The notes under the pieces were generated by a model. That model was not told the DNA's origin. It saw nothing but the letters and a program-made list of their open reading frames with translations, and searched no databases. A stretch of DNA of 13,520 nucleotides from an uncultured Dialister sp. Its GTDB lineage: Bacteria > Bacillota > Negativicutes > Veillonellales > Dialisteraceae. Of the stretch, positions 1 to 6,911 are shown piece by piece (position 1 is the first letter of the stretch; every line of letters starts with the position of its first letter). Where the stretch lies: assembly GCA_900314595.1 (NCBI GenBank), contig OMVW01000041.1, forward strand, positions 1 to 13,520. Direction: 5' to 3'. Both the position numbers and the translations under genes were made by a program.

Positions 1-93
1 CATTACTGTTTACAGCTTGCGCTCCGCTACACTCGGCGACAAATACCTGTAACTGGACTTTCACCAGCTAGAATCGTGCCATGCCCGGCACAC
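1..93 (-). mobile_element. 5' end of a group II intron (class C-like), truncated by the window edge
   Basis: Read on the minus strand from 93, the sequence begins GTGTG, matching the group II 5' consensus GUGYG. It then folds as TGCC/GGCA and contains CTGG-TGAAAGT-CCAG, the GGTGAAAGTCC signature I know from domain I of bacterial class C introns. A further pairing GTTACAG with CTGTAA lies beyond it. The presumed 5' exon ends in CTTTTTA, the T-tract of the aro operon terminator, and class C introns characteristically insert just after intrinsic terminators. No intron-encoded reverse transcriptase is visible because the element leaves the window. Identification rests on remembered consensus, not a covariance search. 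Confidence 0.68.
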
Positions 94-94
94 T

Positions 95-127
95 AAAAAG
101 GGGCGCCTGTATGATTTCAAGGCGCCC
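95..127 (-). terminator. Intrinsic terminator of the aro operon
   Basis: On the minus strand an 8-bp stem GGGCGCCT/AGGCGCCC (127-120 with 108-101) closes an 11-nt loop and is followed by CTTTTT. It begins 36 nt after the aroK stop codon. The hairpin is also the hairpin half of repeat copy A. Confidence 0.85.
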
Positions 128-151
128 ACCTTCACGAATCACGAATCACGA
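101..151 (-). repeat. Heptamer-array/hairpin repeat, copy A
   Basis: Read on the minus strand, three 7-nt units (two TCGTGAT, then TCGTGAA) at 151-131 are followed by GG, TG and the GGCGCC hairpin. The loop begins TGAAAT, as in copy C at the other end of the operon. The array lies on the gene side, 11 nt beyond the aroK stop. Confidence 0.8.
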
Positions 152-162
152 TTCGCCTTTAT

Positions 163-666
163 TTAATCCAGCCCATATTTATGAATGACTTCCATCATCT
201 GCTGAAGCACTTCTTTTTCGCTCCCTGTATTGGAGAGGATTTCATCGGCTGCGCTGCGGTACATGTCTATTCTTTCCCGATAGAGGTCGTAGACTTTCTG
301 CGGGCCATCGGCTAAAAGGGGCCTTGTGCCCACTTCCACGTCGGAGACGATATCGTCCGGCTTTCTATCTATGAAGAGGATGAGTCCTGTCTGATGGAGG
401 CGGAGGATATTATTATTTCTTTTGACCACTCCACCGCCTGTGGCGATGATGAGGTCCTGCCGGGAGGAGAGGTCCCTGATGGTCCTTTCTTCTGCATCCC
501 GGAAGGCTTTTTCGCTTTCGGCAAAGAAGCTTTTGATGGTCCGTTTTTCTTTATTTTCCAGGTATTCGTCGGCATCGATGAAGGTTCTTGAGAGGATTTC
601 GGCTATGGCTTTGCCGAAGGTGGTTTTGCCGCTTCCCGGCATGCCGATGAGGACGATATTTTTCAT
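163..666 (-). CDS. aroK: Shikimate kinase (AroK)
   Basis: Phosphorylates shikimate with ATP to shikimate 3-phosphate in the cytoplasm, two steps before chorismate. The 167-aa product has the usual length. It has a P-loop GMPGSGKTT (residues 8-16), the shikimate-binding FIDADEYL segment (about 29-36), an Arg in FRDAEE, the ATGGGVV glycine motif, the lid Arg in RPLL and the C-terminal RERIDMYR segment. The start was set at 666 because the protein there begins MKNIVLIG as the family does and because ATG overlaps the aroE stop as ATGA, implying translational coupling. An in-frame ATG at 726 would add 20 residues lying inside aroE with no family similarity. It is the last gene of the operon. Confidence 0.95.
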   Translation of the reverse strand: MKNIVLIGMPGSGKTTFGKAIAEILSRTFIDADEYLENKEKRTIKSFFAESEKAFRDAEERTIRDLSSRQDLIIATGGGVVKRNNNILRLHQTGLILFIDRKPDDIVSDVEVGTRPLLADGPQKVYDLYRERIDMYRSAADEILSNTGSEKEVLQQMMEVIHKYGLD

Positions 667-1472
667 TTCATCATGTCCTTTGCAATTTTCGCTGCCACTT
701 GGGGAGAAATTTCTCGGTCCATCCATATTTCTTCAGCCGCCATGGCCTGCATGACGAGCATGTACATGCCGTTCGATTTGTCTGCATTTTTGGCATCTTT
801 AAGGAGCTGCGTCTCTTCCGGATTGTAGATGATATCGATGACTTTCGGAAAGGCTGCCGCTGCGTCTGCGGGAATGGGCGATACGCCGACTTTCGGATAC
901 ATGCCCACCGGTGTCGCATTGACGAGGAGGTATTTGTCGCCTTCCGGTGTGAGGGAGTCGTAGCCTTTGATTTCTACCTGTCTATTTTTGGCGAAAGTGA
1001 GGAATTCTTCGTCCACTTTCTCCGGATGGCGGCTGATGACGGTGATGGAGGAGGCTTTTTCGTCGAAAAGGCACTGGATGATTGCGCGAGATGCCCCGCC
1101 GTGGCCGAGGACCACCGCCGGTTTGCCGGAAATTTCCGCTCCGATTAAATCCAGGGTCCGCTTGAAGCCGGTGTAGTCCGTATTGTAACCGATGAGTTTT
1201 CCCTCTTTTTTCGCAATGGTATTCACTGCGCCTATGGTTTTTGCTTCGGGGGAAAGTTCGTCCAGGTAGGGAATAACGTCCACTTTGTAGGGGATGGTCA
1301 CGTTCATTCCGTCGAAGGTTTCTAATGCATGCCGGAGTTCAGAGTCGAAGACGGGCTTTGCTATTTCTTCCAGTTCGTAGGTGGAATCGATGTGTTCTAT
1401 TTCAAAAAGTTTCTGGTGAATCACCGGAGACAGGCTGTGTCCCAGGACTTCACCCAAAAGGGCGAGTCTCAT
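663..1472 (-). CDS. aroE: Shikimate dehydrogenase (AroE)
   Basis: Reduces 3-dehydroshikimate to shikimate with NADPH. The 269-aa length is typical. Visible are the substrate-binding SLSP (13-16), NVTIPYK with catalytic Lys63, NTD with catalytic Asp99, the nucleotide-binding loop GHGGASRA (123-130) and NATPVGM. The start at 1472 follows a strong AAGGAGG site and overlaps the pheA stop as ATGA. The enzyme making its substrate, 3-dehydroquinate dehydratase, is not encoded in this window. Confidence 0.96.
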   Translation of the reverse strand: MRLALLGEVLGHSLSPVIHQKLFEIEHIDSTYELEEIAKPVFDSELRHALETFDGMNVTIPYKVDVIPYLDELSPEAKTIGAVNTIAKKEGKLIGYNTDYTGFKRTLDLIGAEISGKPAVVLGHGGASRAIIQCLFDEKASSITVISRHPEKVDEEFLTFAKNRQVEIKGYDSLTPEGDKYLLVNATPVGMYPKVGVSPIPADAAAAFPKVIDIIYNPEETQLLKDAKNADKSNGMYMLVMQAMAAEEIWMDREISPQVAAKIAKDMMK

Positions 1473-2314
1473 GTTTCCTCCTTGTGGAAGCTCGGGTAGT
1501 TGCCGAGGATGTGGAAATAGGTGCTCATGGACTTTAGGCCCCGGAGGGTCTGTGCGTTGGCCGGATCTTCGAGGCGGCCCATGACATCGATGTGGAAGAA
1601 GTATTCGAAGGGTCTTCCTTCCATGGGGCGGGATTCCAGGTGGGTCATATTCATTCCTCCGTAGAAGAAGTAGCCCAGCACATGGTAAAGGGCGCCCGGT
1701 TCGTGGCGCACCGCCAGGACCAGGGTGATTTTGTCGGACTTTTCGGTGATTTCCATTTTCGGCCCGATGATGAAGAATCTCGTGTAGTTGCTGGAATTGA
1801 AGAAAATATTTTCCGCAATCACTTCGAGGCCGTAGAGGCGGGCGGCTGTCTTCGAAGCCACGGCTGCCTGGTTTTTCTTCTTGTCTTCCGCCACTTTTTC
1901 CGCGCTTCTCGAGGTGGAGAAGTAGGGCTTCAGGGTCCAGTTTCTGTGTTTATTGAAGAAGGGCCGGCACTGGGCAAATCCCTGGGGATGGGAGAAGACG
2001 GTATCGATGTCTTCCAGTTTCGTCCCCGGCAGGGCGATGAGGTTGTGCTCGATTTTTACGATCTGCTCTCCCACTACGGCACAGTTGTACCGCCGGATGA
2101 GATCGTACACTTCGGTAATGCCTCCGGTGGAGGAATTTTCGATGGGCACTACCCCGTAATCGACATCCCCTTCTTTTACCGCCTGCATGACGTCTTCAAA
2201 GAGGGGGAAATAGGATTCTTCCCTCGGTTTATCGCCAAACTGCTGCTCCATGGCTTCATAGGTATAGGAACCTTTGGCTCCGTAGCAGCCGACTCGTAAA
2301 ATTTTATCGTCCAT
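1469..2314 (-). CDS. pheA: Prephenate dehydratase (PheA), monofunctional, with ACT domain
   Basis: Converts prephenate to phenylpyruvate, the committed step to phenylalanine. The 281-aa protein has a periplasmic-binding-like catalytic fold (about 1-185) with ENSSTGG (59-65), SHPQ (108-111) and the YTRF motif (177-180). A C-terminal ACT domain (about 196-275) carries GALYHVL and ESRP (227-230), the residues that bind phenylalanine in the family, so Phe feedback inhibition is expected. There is no N-terminal chorismate mutase domain, unlike the E. coli P-protein, although the SSTGGITEVYDLI stretch resembles that enzyme. The gene starts inside aroC (11-nt overlap) behind an AGGAG site. Confidence 0.95.
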   Translation of the reverse strand: MDDKILRVGCYGAKGSYTYEAMEQQFGDKPREESYFPLFEDVMQAVKEGDVDYGVVPIENSSTGGITEVYDLIRRYNCAVVGEQIVKIEHNLIALPGTKLEDIDTVFSHPQGFAQCRPFFNKHRNWTLKPYFSTSRSAEKVAEDKKKNQAAVASKTAARLYGLEVIAENIFFNSSNYTRFFIIGPKMEITEKSDKITLVLAVRHEPGALYHVLGYFFYGGMNMTHLESRPMEGRPFEYFFHIDVMGRLEDPANAQTLRGLKSMSTYFHILGNYPSFHKEET

Positions 2315-3404
2315 AGGTATTGCTCCTGTCGGTTAGAAGAATGTCCAGAATGACCCAGGCCGCTGCCGCTTCAATGACGGGTATAGCCCGGGGAATGATG
2401 CATGGGTCGTGACGGCCGGAGATGGAAAGGTCTGCGTTTTCTCCTCTGGAAATATCCACGGTGTGCTGTTTTTTCCCGATGGAGGCGGTGGGTTTCACGG
2501 CCAGGCGGAAATTCACGGGACTTCCGCCGGAAATACCGCCCAATATCCCTCCATTGTGGTTCGTCACCACTTCCACTTTTCCTTCTTCATAAGACATTTC
2601 ATCATTGGCTTCGGACCCTTTCAGTCTTGCAAATCCGAACCCTTCGCCAAATTCGAGCCCTTTCACTGCCGGTACGGAGAACATCATATGGGCCAGTTCG
2701 CTTTCCAGGGAATCGAAGAAAGGATCCCCCAGACCCACGGGAAGGCCCATGATCTGGCATTCCACAATGCCTCCCACGGAATCTCCCTCTTTCCGGGCGG
2801 AAAGGATTTCTTCTTCCATTTCTTTTCCTTTTTCTTCATCCAGCACAGGAAGTTTTAAAAGGGAAAGTTTTTTGAAAAGTTCCGGGCTTTCTCCCATGGG
2901 ATTGAAAGGTCTGTCCTTGATTTCATGGACTTCGGCCGCATGGGCGCCGATATAGATTCCTTCCTTTGCCAGGACCTGTTTGGCCAGGGCTCCTGCAAAA
3001 GTCAGAGGTGCCGTGATGCGTCCGGAGAAGTGGCCGCCTCCCCGATAGTCGTTAAAGCCCCCGTATTTCACATGGCCCGTATAATCCGCATGGCCGGGGC
3101 GCATTTTCACTTTCAGTTCGCTGTAATCTTTGGAATGCTGGTTTGTATTCCTGATTTCCATGGCAAGGGCGGTGCCGGTGGTATGATCATTGAAATAGCC
3201 GGAAAGAATCTCAAATTCATCCTTTTCCTTGCGGGGAGTGGCGAGGTTCGAGCTTCCCGGTGCGCGGCGGGCCATTTCCCGTTTCACTTCGTCCCAGTCA
3301 AAGGAAAGGCCTGCCGGGAGGCCGTCAATCACGCAGCCGATGGCCGGTCCGTGGGATTCGCCGAAAATGGTGACCCTTATGGTCTGTCCAAATGTATCGC
3401 TCAT
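2304..3404 (-). CDS. aroC: Chorismate synthase (AroC)
   Basis: Eliminates phosphate from EPSP to give chorismate, using reduced FMN without net redox change. The 366-aa protein shows GESHGPAIG (15-23), RPGHADYTG (102-110), the DYRGGGHFSGR segment (119-129) and GRHDPCIIPR near the C-terminus, all family signatures. The GHFSGR form is the one I associate with clostridial-type enzymes. The start at 3404 lies 9 nt after AGGAGG and overlaps the aroA stop by 4 nt (ATGA). Confidence 0.96.
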   Translation of the reverse strand: MSDTFGQTIRVTIFGESHGPAIGCVIDGLPAGLSFDWDEVKREMARRAPGSSNLATPRKEKDEFEILSGYFNDHTTGTALAMEIRNTNQHSKDYSELKVKMRPGHADYTGHVKYGGFNDYRGGGHFSGRITAPLTFAGALAKQVLAKEGIYIGAHAAEVHEIKDRPFNPMGESPELFKKLSLLKLPVLDEEKGKEMEEEILSARKEGDSVGGIVECQIMGLPVGLGDPFFDSLESELAHMMFSVPAVKGLEFGEGFGFARLKGSEANDEMSYEEGKVEVVTNHNGGILGGISGGSPVNFRLAVKPTASIGKKQHTVDISRGENADLSISGRHDPCIIPRAIPVIEAAAAWVILDILLTDRSNTYGR

Positions 3405-4666
3405 AGGAGTCTGCCTCCTGCTTTCTTAAAATCTTCCCAGAATCCGGGATAGGATTTCTTTACGCTTTCTGCTCCTTCGATGGTAAGGGGTCCTTCCAGC
3501 TTTGGCGTAATGGCCGCCAGGGCCATGGCAATCCGATGGTCGTTCCAGGAGGAAACTTTTCCCCCGCGGAGGGATTTCTTTCCTTCGATCATAAGTCCGT
3601 CGGGCCGCTCCGTCACATCTGCTCCCAGTTTATTGAGTTCCGCCGCCATGGCATGGAGGCGGTCACATTCTTTGAGGCGCACCCTTTCTCCGTGGATGAT
3701 TTCCGTCCGGCCTTCGCTTACGGCGGCCAGAGCTGCCACTGCCGGCACTAAATCGGGCACATTTTCCGCATCCATCACCGTTCCATGGGTGGCGGAAGTC
3801 TCTGCGATGATAGGTCCACTTTTGGAAATATGGCCTCCCATAGATTCGAGAATCTGAAGGATGCCTTGATCTCCCTGAAGGGACGTATCCGAAAGTCCGG
3901 TAAGCGTCATTTTTCCGCCGGCAAGGCCGGAAACGAGCCAGAAGGCGGCCTGGGAGTAGTCGCCCTCCACCGCAAAAGTCCCTGCCTTATAGTGCTGGCC
4001 GCCCGGAATTTCGTAAAGGCCGGAAGCTTTTTTGTAGATAGTAATCCCATGGCGGGCGAGGGTATCCAGCGTCATTTCCACGTAACTTTCGGATTCGAGA
4101 GCCGTGGTGCTCCTCAGCAATGAATCCCCCGCTGCGAGGGGCAGCGCAAAGAGAAGGCCCGTGAAAAACTGGGAGGAAACGTTCCCCGGAAGTTCATAAA
4201 GCCCTGCGGGAAGATTTCCTTCCACTTCGAGCGGGAGGCCCCCTTTTGTTTGATAGGAAATCTGTTTTTCGTCAAAAATCTCATAGTACGGCGTCAAAGG
4301 CCTTTCGGAGAGCCTGCCGCGGCCTGTATAAATCACGTGATTTCCCGAGAGAAGGCCCAGGGGGATGAGGAAACGGAGAGTGGAGCCCGATTCCCCCGCA
4401 TCGGCGGTGAGGATTTCTTTCTGTTTCTTCAGTCCTCCGTCGATGGTGACCGTTATGCCTTCTTCCGTTTCTTCTTTTGCAATTTCTGCGCCAAAGAGGG
4501 AAAGAATGCGGACCGTCGCTTCTATATCCTGGGACCAGGTAACGCCGGTGACTTTCGTCTCTCCTTCGGCCAGGGCCGCCGCAATGAGTTCCCTGTGGGT
4601 CATGCTCTTGGAGGAAGGAATGCGGAGGGTCCCTTCCAGTGGTTTCGGTTCAATGGTTATATCCAT
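3401..4666 (-). CDS. aroA: 5-enolpyruvylshikimate-3-phosphate synthase (AroA)
   Basis: Transfers enolpyruvyl from PEP to shikimate 3-phosphate. The 421-aa protein has SSKSMTHRE (Lys20, Ser21, Arg25), the PEP/glyphosate loop AGESGSTLRF (90-99), SSQF (164-167), catalytic Asp305, the RLKECDR motif with Glu333, and NDHR (375-378). The loop differs from the class I NAGTAMRP form: Phe replaces Pro after the conserved Arg, and Ser/Thr follow the Gly. Substrate or inhibitor affinity may therefore differ from class I, but nothing in the sequence settles that. The gene starts 2 nt after the aroB stop. Confidence 0.96.
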   Translation of the reverse strand: MDITIEPKPLEGTLRIPSSKSMTHRELIAAALAEGETKVTGVTWSQDIEATVRILSLFGAEIAKEETEEGITVTIDGGLKKQKEILTADAGESGSTLRFLIPLGLLSGNHVIYTGRGRLSERPLTPYYEIFDEKQISYQTKGGLPLEVEGNLPAGLYELPGNVSSQFFTGLLFALPLAAGDSLLRSTTALESESYVEMTLDTLARHGITIYKKASGLYEIPGGQHYKAGTFAVEGDYSQAAFWLVSGLAGGKMTLTGLSDTSLQGDQGILQILESMGGHISKSGPIIAETSATHGTVMDAENVPDLVPAVAALAAVSEGRTEIIHGERVRLKECDRLHAMAAELNKLGADVTERPDGLMIEGKKSLRGGKVSSWNDHRIAMALAAITPKLEGPLTIEGAESVKKSYPGFWEDFKKAGGRLL

Positions 4667-4668
4667 AA

Positions 4669-5745
4669 TCAGGCCTGTCCGGTGGAAATATATTTCGAAA
4701 GTTCATCGGTGGAAATGGTGAGAAGCTTCGATTTCCCGATTTTTTCAAGGAGCACCAGGGTGATATTCCTGCCCCGCCGCTTTTTGTCATGCATGATTTC
4801 CGGAATCAGTTCATGGGCGGGGATACCGATGGAGGTAGGCAGGGAAAGTTTCTTCAGCACTGCCAGGAGGCGTTCCGTAGTCCCTTTTTCCGTGATTCCC
4901 AGTTTTTCGGACCGGGCGGTGATGAGGCTCATGCCCATGGCCACTCCTTCTCCGTGGGTGTAGGTACCGTAGTTGAAATACCTTTCAATCCCGTGACCGA
5001 TGGTATGACCGAAGTTCAGCACCTGCCGGCCTCCGTTATCAAACTGGTCTTCTTCCACTACCCTTGCTTTCTGGAGTACGCAGTGAAGGATGATTTCTTC
5101 CATATGGGCTTTCAGATCTTCCCGGTCTTTGAGGGATTCGAATATTTCAAAAAGCTCGGAATCTCCGATGCAGCCGTATTTCACAGCTTCTGCAAGACCA
5201 TCGTGGACGTAGCGGGTGGGGAGGGTTTCCAGAAGGTCCGGATCGATGAAGACCCCTTTGGGCTGGTAGAAGGCGCCGGCCAGATTTTTTCCGCCGGGCA
5301 GGTCCACCGCCACTTTGCCGCCTACGGAAGAATCAATCTGGGCAAGGATGGAAGTCGGAATCTGGTAAAAGGGAATGCCCCGCATGTAGGCGGACGCTGC
5401 AAAGCCGCCCAGATCGCCCGGGACTCCACCCGAGAGGGTGACCAGCACGTCGCTTCTGGACATGTCGAATTCGGCCAGCGTATTCAGCACATTGCCGAAA
5501 GTGCCGAGGTTCTTGCTTTCTTCTCCTGCCGGGAAGGAAATGATGCGCACTTCAAAGCCGGACTTTTCCAGAATCTTTTTAAAGCGGGCTCCGTAAATGG
5601 CGGATACATTGTCATCGGTAATGACCGCCACTTTTTCTGCTTTCGGAGTGATGGTCTTAATCCTTTCGCCCACTTCCTCCAGAAGTCCCCTTCTGATTTC
5701 GATTTCGTAAGAAGCTTTTCCCAGATTGACCTTTACTTTAGCCAT
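4669..5745 (-). CDS. aroB: 3-dehydroquinate synthase (AroB)
   Basis: Cyclises DAHP to 3-dehydroquinate using NAD and a divalent metal (Zn or Co). The 358-aa length is standard. Metal ligands are expected at Glu186 (in LAEAVKYG), His247 (NFGHTIGH) and His264 (THGEGVAMGM). The TSILAQIDSSVGGK segment (131-144) and GGKNLAGAFYQP follow the family. One oddity is the dinucleotide-binding glycine loop, which reads SGGVPGD (105-111) where GGGVVGD or GGGVTGD is usual. The start overlaps the end of tyrA by 8 nt. The nearest purine-rich site is about 12 nt upstream, so coupled translation is likely. Confidence 0.95.
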   Translation of the reverse strand: MAKVKVNLGKASYEIEIRRGLLEEVGERIKTITPKAEKVAVITDDNVSAIYGARFKKILEKSGFEVRIISFPAGEESKNLGTFGNVLNTLAEFDMSRSDVLVTLSGGVPGDLGGFAASAYMRGIPFYQIPTSILAQIDSSVGGKVAVDLPGGKNLAGAFYQPKGVFIDPDLLETLPTRYVHDGLAEAVKYGCIGDSELFEIFESLKDREDLKAHMEEIILHCVLQKARVVEEDQFDNGGRQVLNFGHTIGHGIERYFNYGTYTHGEGVAMGMSLITARSEKLGITEKGTTERLLAVLKKLSLPTSIGIPAHELIPEIMHDKKRRGRNITLVLLEKIGKSKLLTISTDELSKYISTGQA

Positions 5746-6598
5746 TGTTTTTCATTTCCCTCTTTCTTTGACCCGCTTTATTTAAAAACGCTTCTATTCC
5801 TTGATCATCTTTCCCGTCGATGGCTGTGCGGATTTCCGCAAGGGCTGCCGAGAAACGGTCGATTTCATCCAGGAGTTTCTCCCGGTTCGCCAGGAAGAGC
5901 TCCCGCCAAAGCCAGGCATTGATATCTGCAATCCTCGTCATATCCCGGAAAGAACCACCGGTGAAAAATTTCGTATTTTCATTATAGGACCGGCTGTTCA
6001 TAAGGGCCGTCGCCAGTATGTGGGTGAGGTCCGAGGTGTAGGCGATGGCCCGGTCGTGTTCCTCTGCCGTCACCACCGCCACATGGCTGCAGCCCAGGGC
6101 ATAGGCCATATCTTCGATGAGTTTCAGATTCTGCGGCCTGTTTCCTTCTTCCGGAATCAATATGTAATTGGCATTGTGAAATATGCCTCCGTCCGACTGG
6201 AAAAGGCCCGCCCCTTCCCTCCCGCACATGGGATGGCCGGAGACGAAATCCAGGTCCTTTCTGAGGAATGCACGGATGCGACGGGAAAAATCCTTCTTCA
6301 CCCCCGCGATGTCCGTCAGCACCGCTCCTTCTTTGAAAAGGTCCAGATGGGTTTTGATAAAGGTAAGGGTCGCCTCGGCAGGCGTACAGAAAATGACGAT
6401 ATCTGCTTTTTTCAGGTCTTCTTCTTCGATGGAATCCACCAGATGAAGATTTTTCGCCGTTTCTGCCACGGACTTCGTGCGGTTCAGCCCGATCACGTGG
6501 CACCCGAGGGCATGGAAGCGATGGGCAAAAGAGCCGCCCATGAGCCCCAGGCCGACGATGGCGATGGTTTGATCGGTAAAGTGATGATTGCTGTCCAT
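5738..6598 (-). CDS. tyrA: Prephenate dehydrogenase (TyrA), without ACT or chorismate mutase domain
   Basis: Oxidatively decarboxylates prephenate to 4-hydroxyphenylpyruvate, the tyrosine branch. The 286-aa protein has a Rossmann motif VGLGLMGGS (15-23), GHPMCGREGAG (121-131) and the helical-domain motif HDRAIAYTSDLTHIL (181-195) with the catalytic His region. It ends after the helical domain, so it lacks the C-terminal ACT domain of Bacillus-type TyrA and the chorismate mutase domain of the E. coli T-protein. The start at 6598 has an AAGGA site. The cofactor could be NAD or NADP and is not decided by what I can see. An arogenate dehydrogenase activity cannot be excluded. Confidence 0.93.
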   Translation of the reverse strand: MDSNHHFTDQTIAIVGLGLMGGSFAHRFHALGCHVIGLNRTKSVAETAKNLHLVDSIEEEDLKKADIVIFCTPAEATLTFIKTHLDLFKEGAVLTDIAGVKKDFSRRIRAFLRKDLDFVSGHPMCGREGAGLFQSDGGIFHNANYILIPEEGNRPQNLKLIEDMAYALGCSHVAVVTAEEHDRAIAYTSDLTHILATALMNSRSYNENTKFFTGGSFRDMTRIADINAWLWRELFLANREKLLDEIDRFSAALAEIRTAIDGKDDQGIEAFLNKAGQRKREMKNNG

Positions 6599-6616
6599 AA
6601 TCGATATCCTTATATA

Positions 6617-6646
6617 TGTATATATTATATAATGGCTGCTCTGTAA
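6617..6646 (-). promoter_or_regulatory. Possible internal promoter for tyrA-aroK
   Basis: On the minus strand TTACAG (6646-6641) and TATACA (6622-6617) are 18 nt apart, about 20 nt before tyrA and downstream of the 225-nt repeat element. The region is very A/T-rich, so chance matches are easy. It would let the seven distal genes escape the attenuator. Confidence 0.35.
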
Positions 6647-6651
6647 GAAGG

Positions 6652-6874
6652 AATCGGATTGGGGATTTCGGATTTGGGATTTCGGGAAGGATATGGTTCG
6701 CTTCGCGAACCAATCATATATATCGGCCCTGCGGGCCTTAGGCCTTTGGCCCGGAGAGAAAAGGAAAAATCTTCAGATCCATTGACAGGTATTGCGCCTG
6801 TGCAGAGTCCCCATACATATTTGTGCCGCATCAGCGGCACACCTTCCCGCAATCCCAAATCCGCAATCCGATTT
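6652..6874. repeat. Paired inverted heptamer-array/hairpin element (copies F-left and F-right)
   Basis: The gap between aroF and tyrA is nearly filled by an element with inverted ends. F-left (plus orientation) is five 7-nt units at 6654-6688, ending TCGGGAA-GG, then the 7-bp hairpin GGTTCGC/GCGAACC (6695-6711). F-right (minus orientation) is four units at 6871-6844, ending GCGGGAA-GG, then the 7-bp hairpin GTGCCGC/GCGGCAC (6840-6823). Between them lie more short palindromes, including GGCCC/GGGCC at 6725-6737. The arrays are outermost and the hairpins inside. No T-tract follows either hairpin, so neither looks like a terminator. No gene is visible in it. Confidence 0.8.
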
Positions 6875-6911
6875 CTCAAAGTCAGGCGTAAGCACAGTTT
6901 CCTTCCTGCTC

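Noticed and set aside
667..726. 20-residue N-terminal extension of shikimate kinase
   Set aside because: It lies inside aroE, adds nothing family-like before MKNIVLIGMPGSGK, and the ATGA overlap start at 666 is better.
4789..5922. 377-codon plus-strand ORF opposite aroB/tyrA, and other long plus-strand ORFs over the aro genes
   Set aside because: They are antisense shadows of well-identified enzymes, with no family motifs and no ribosome-binding sites.
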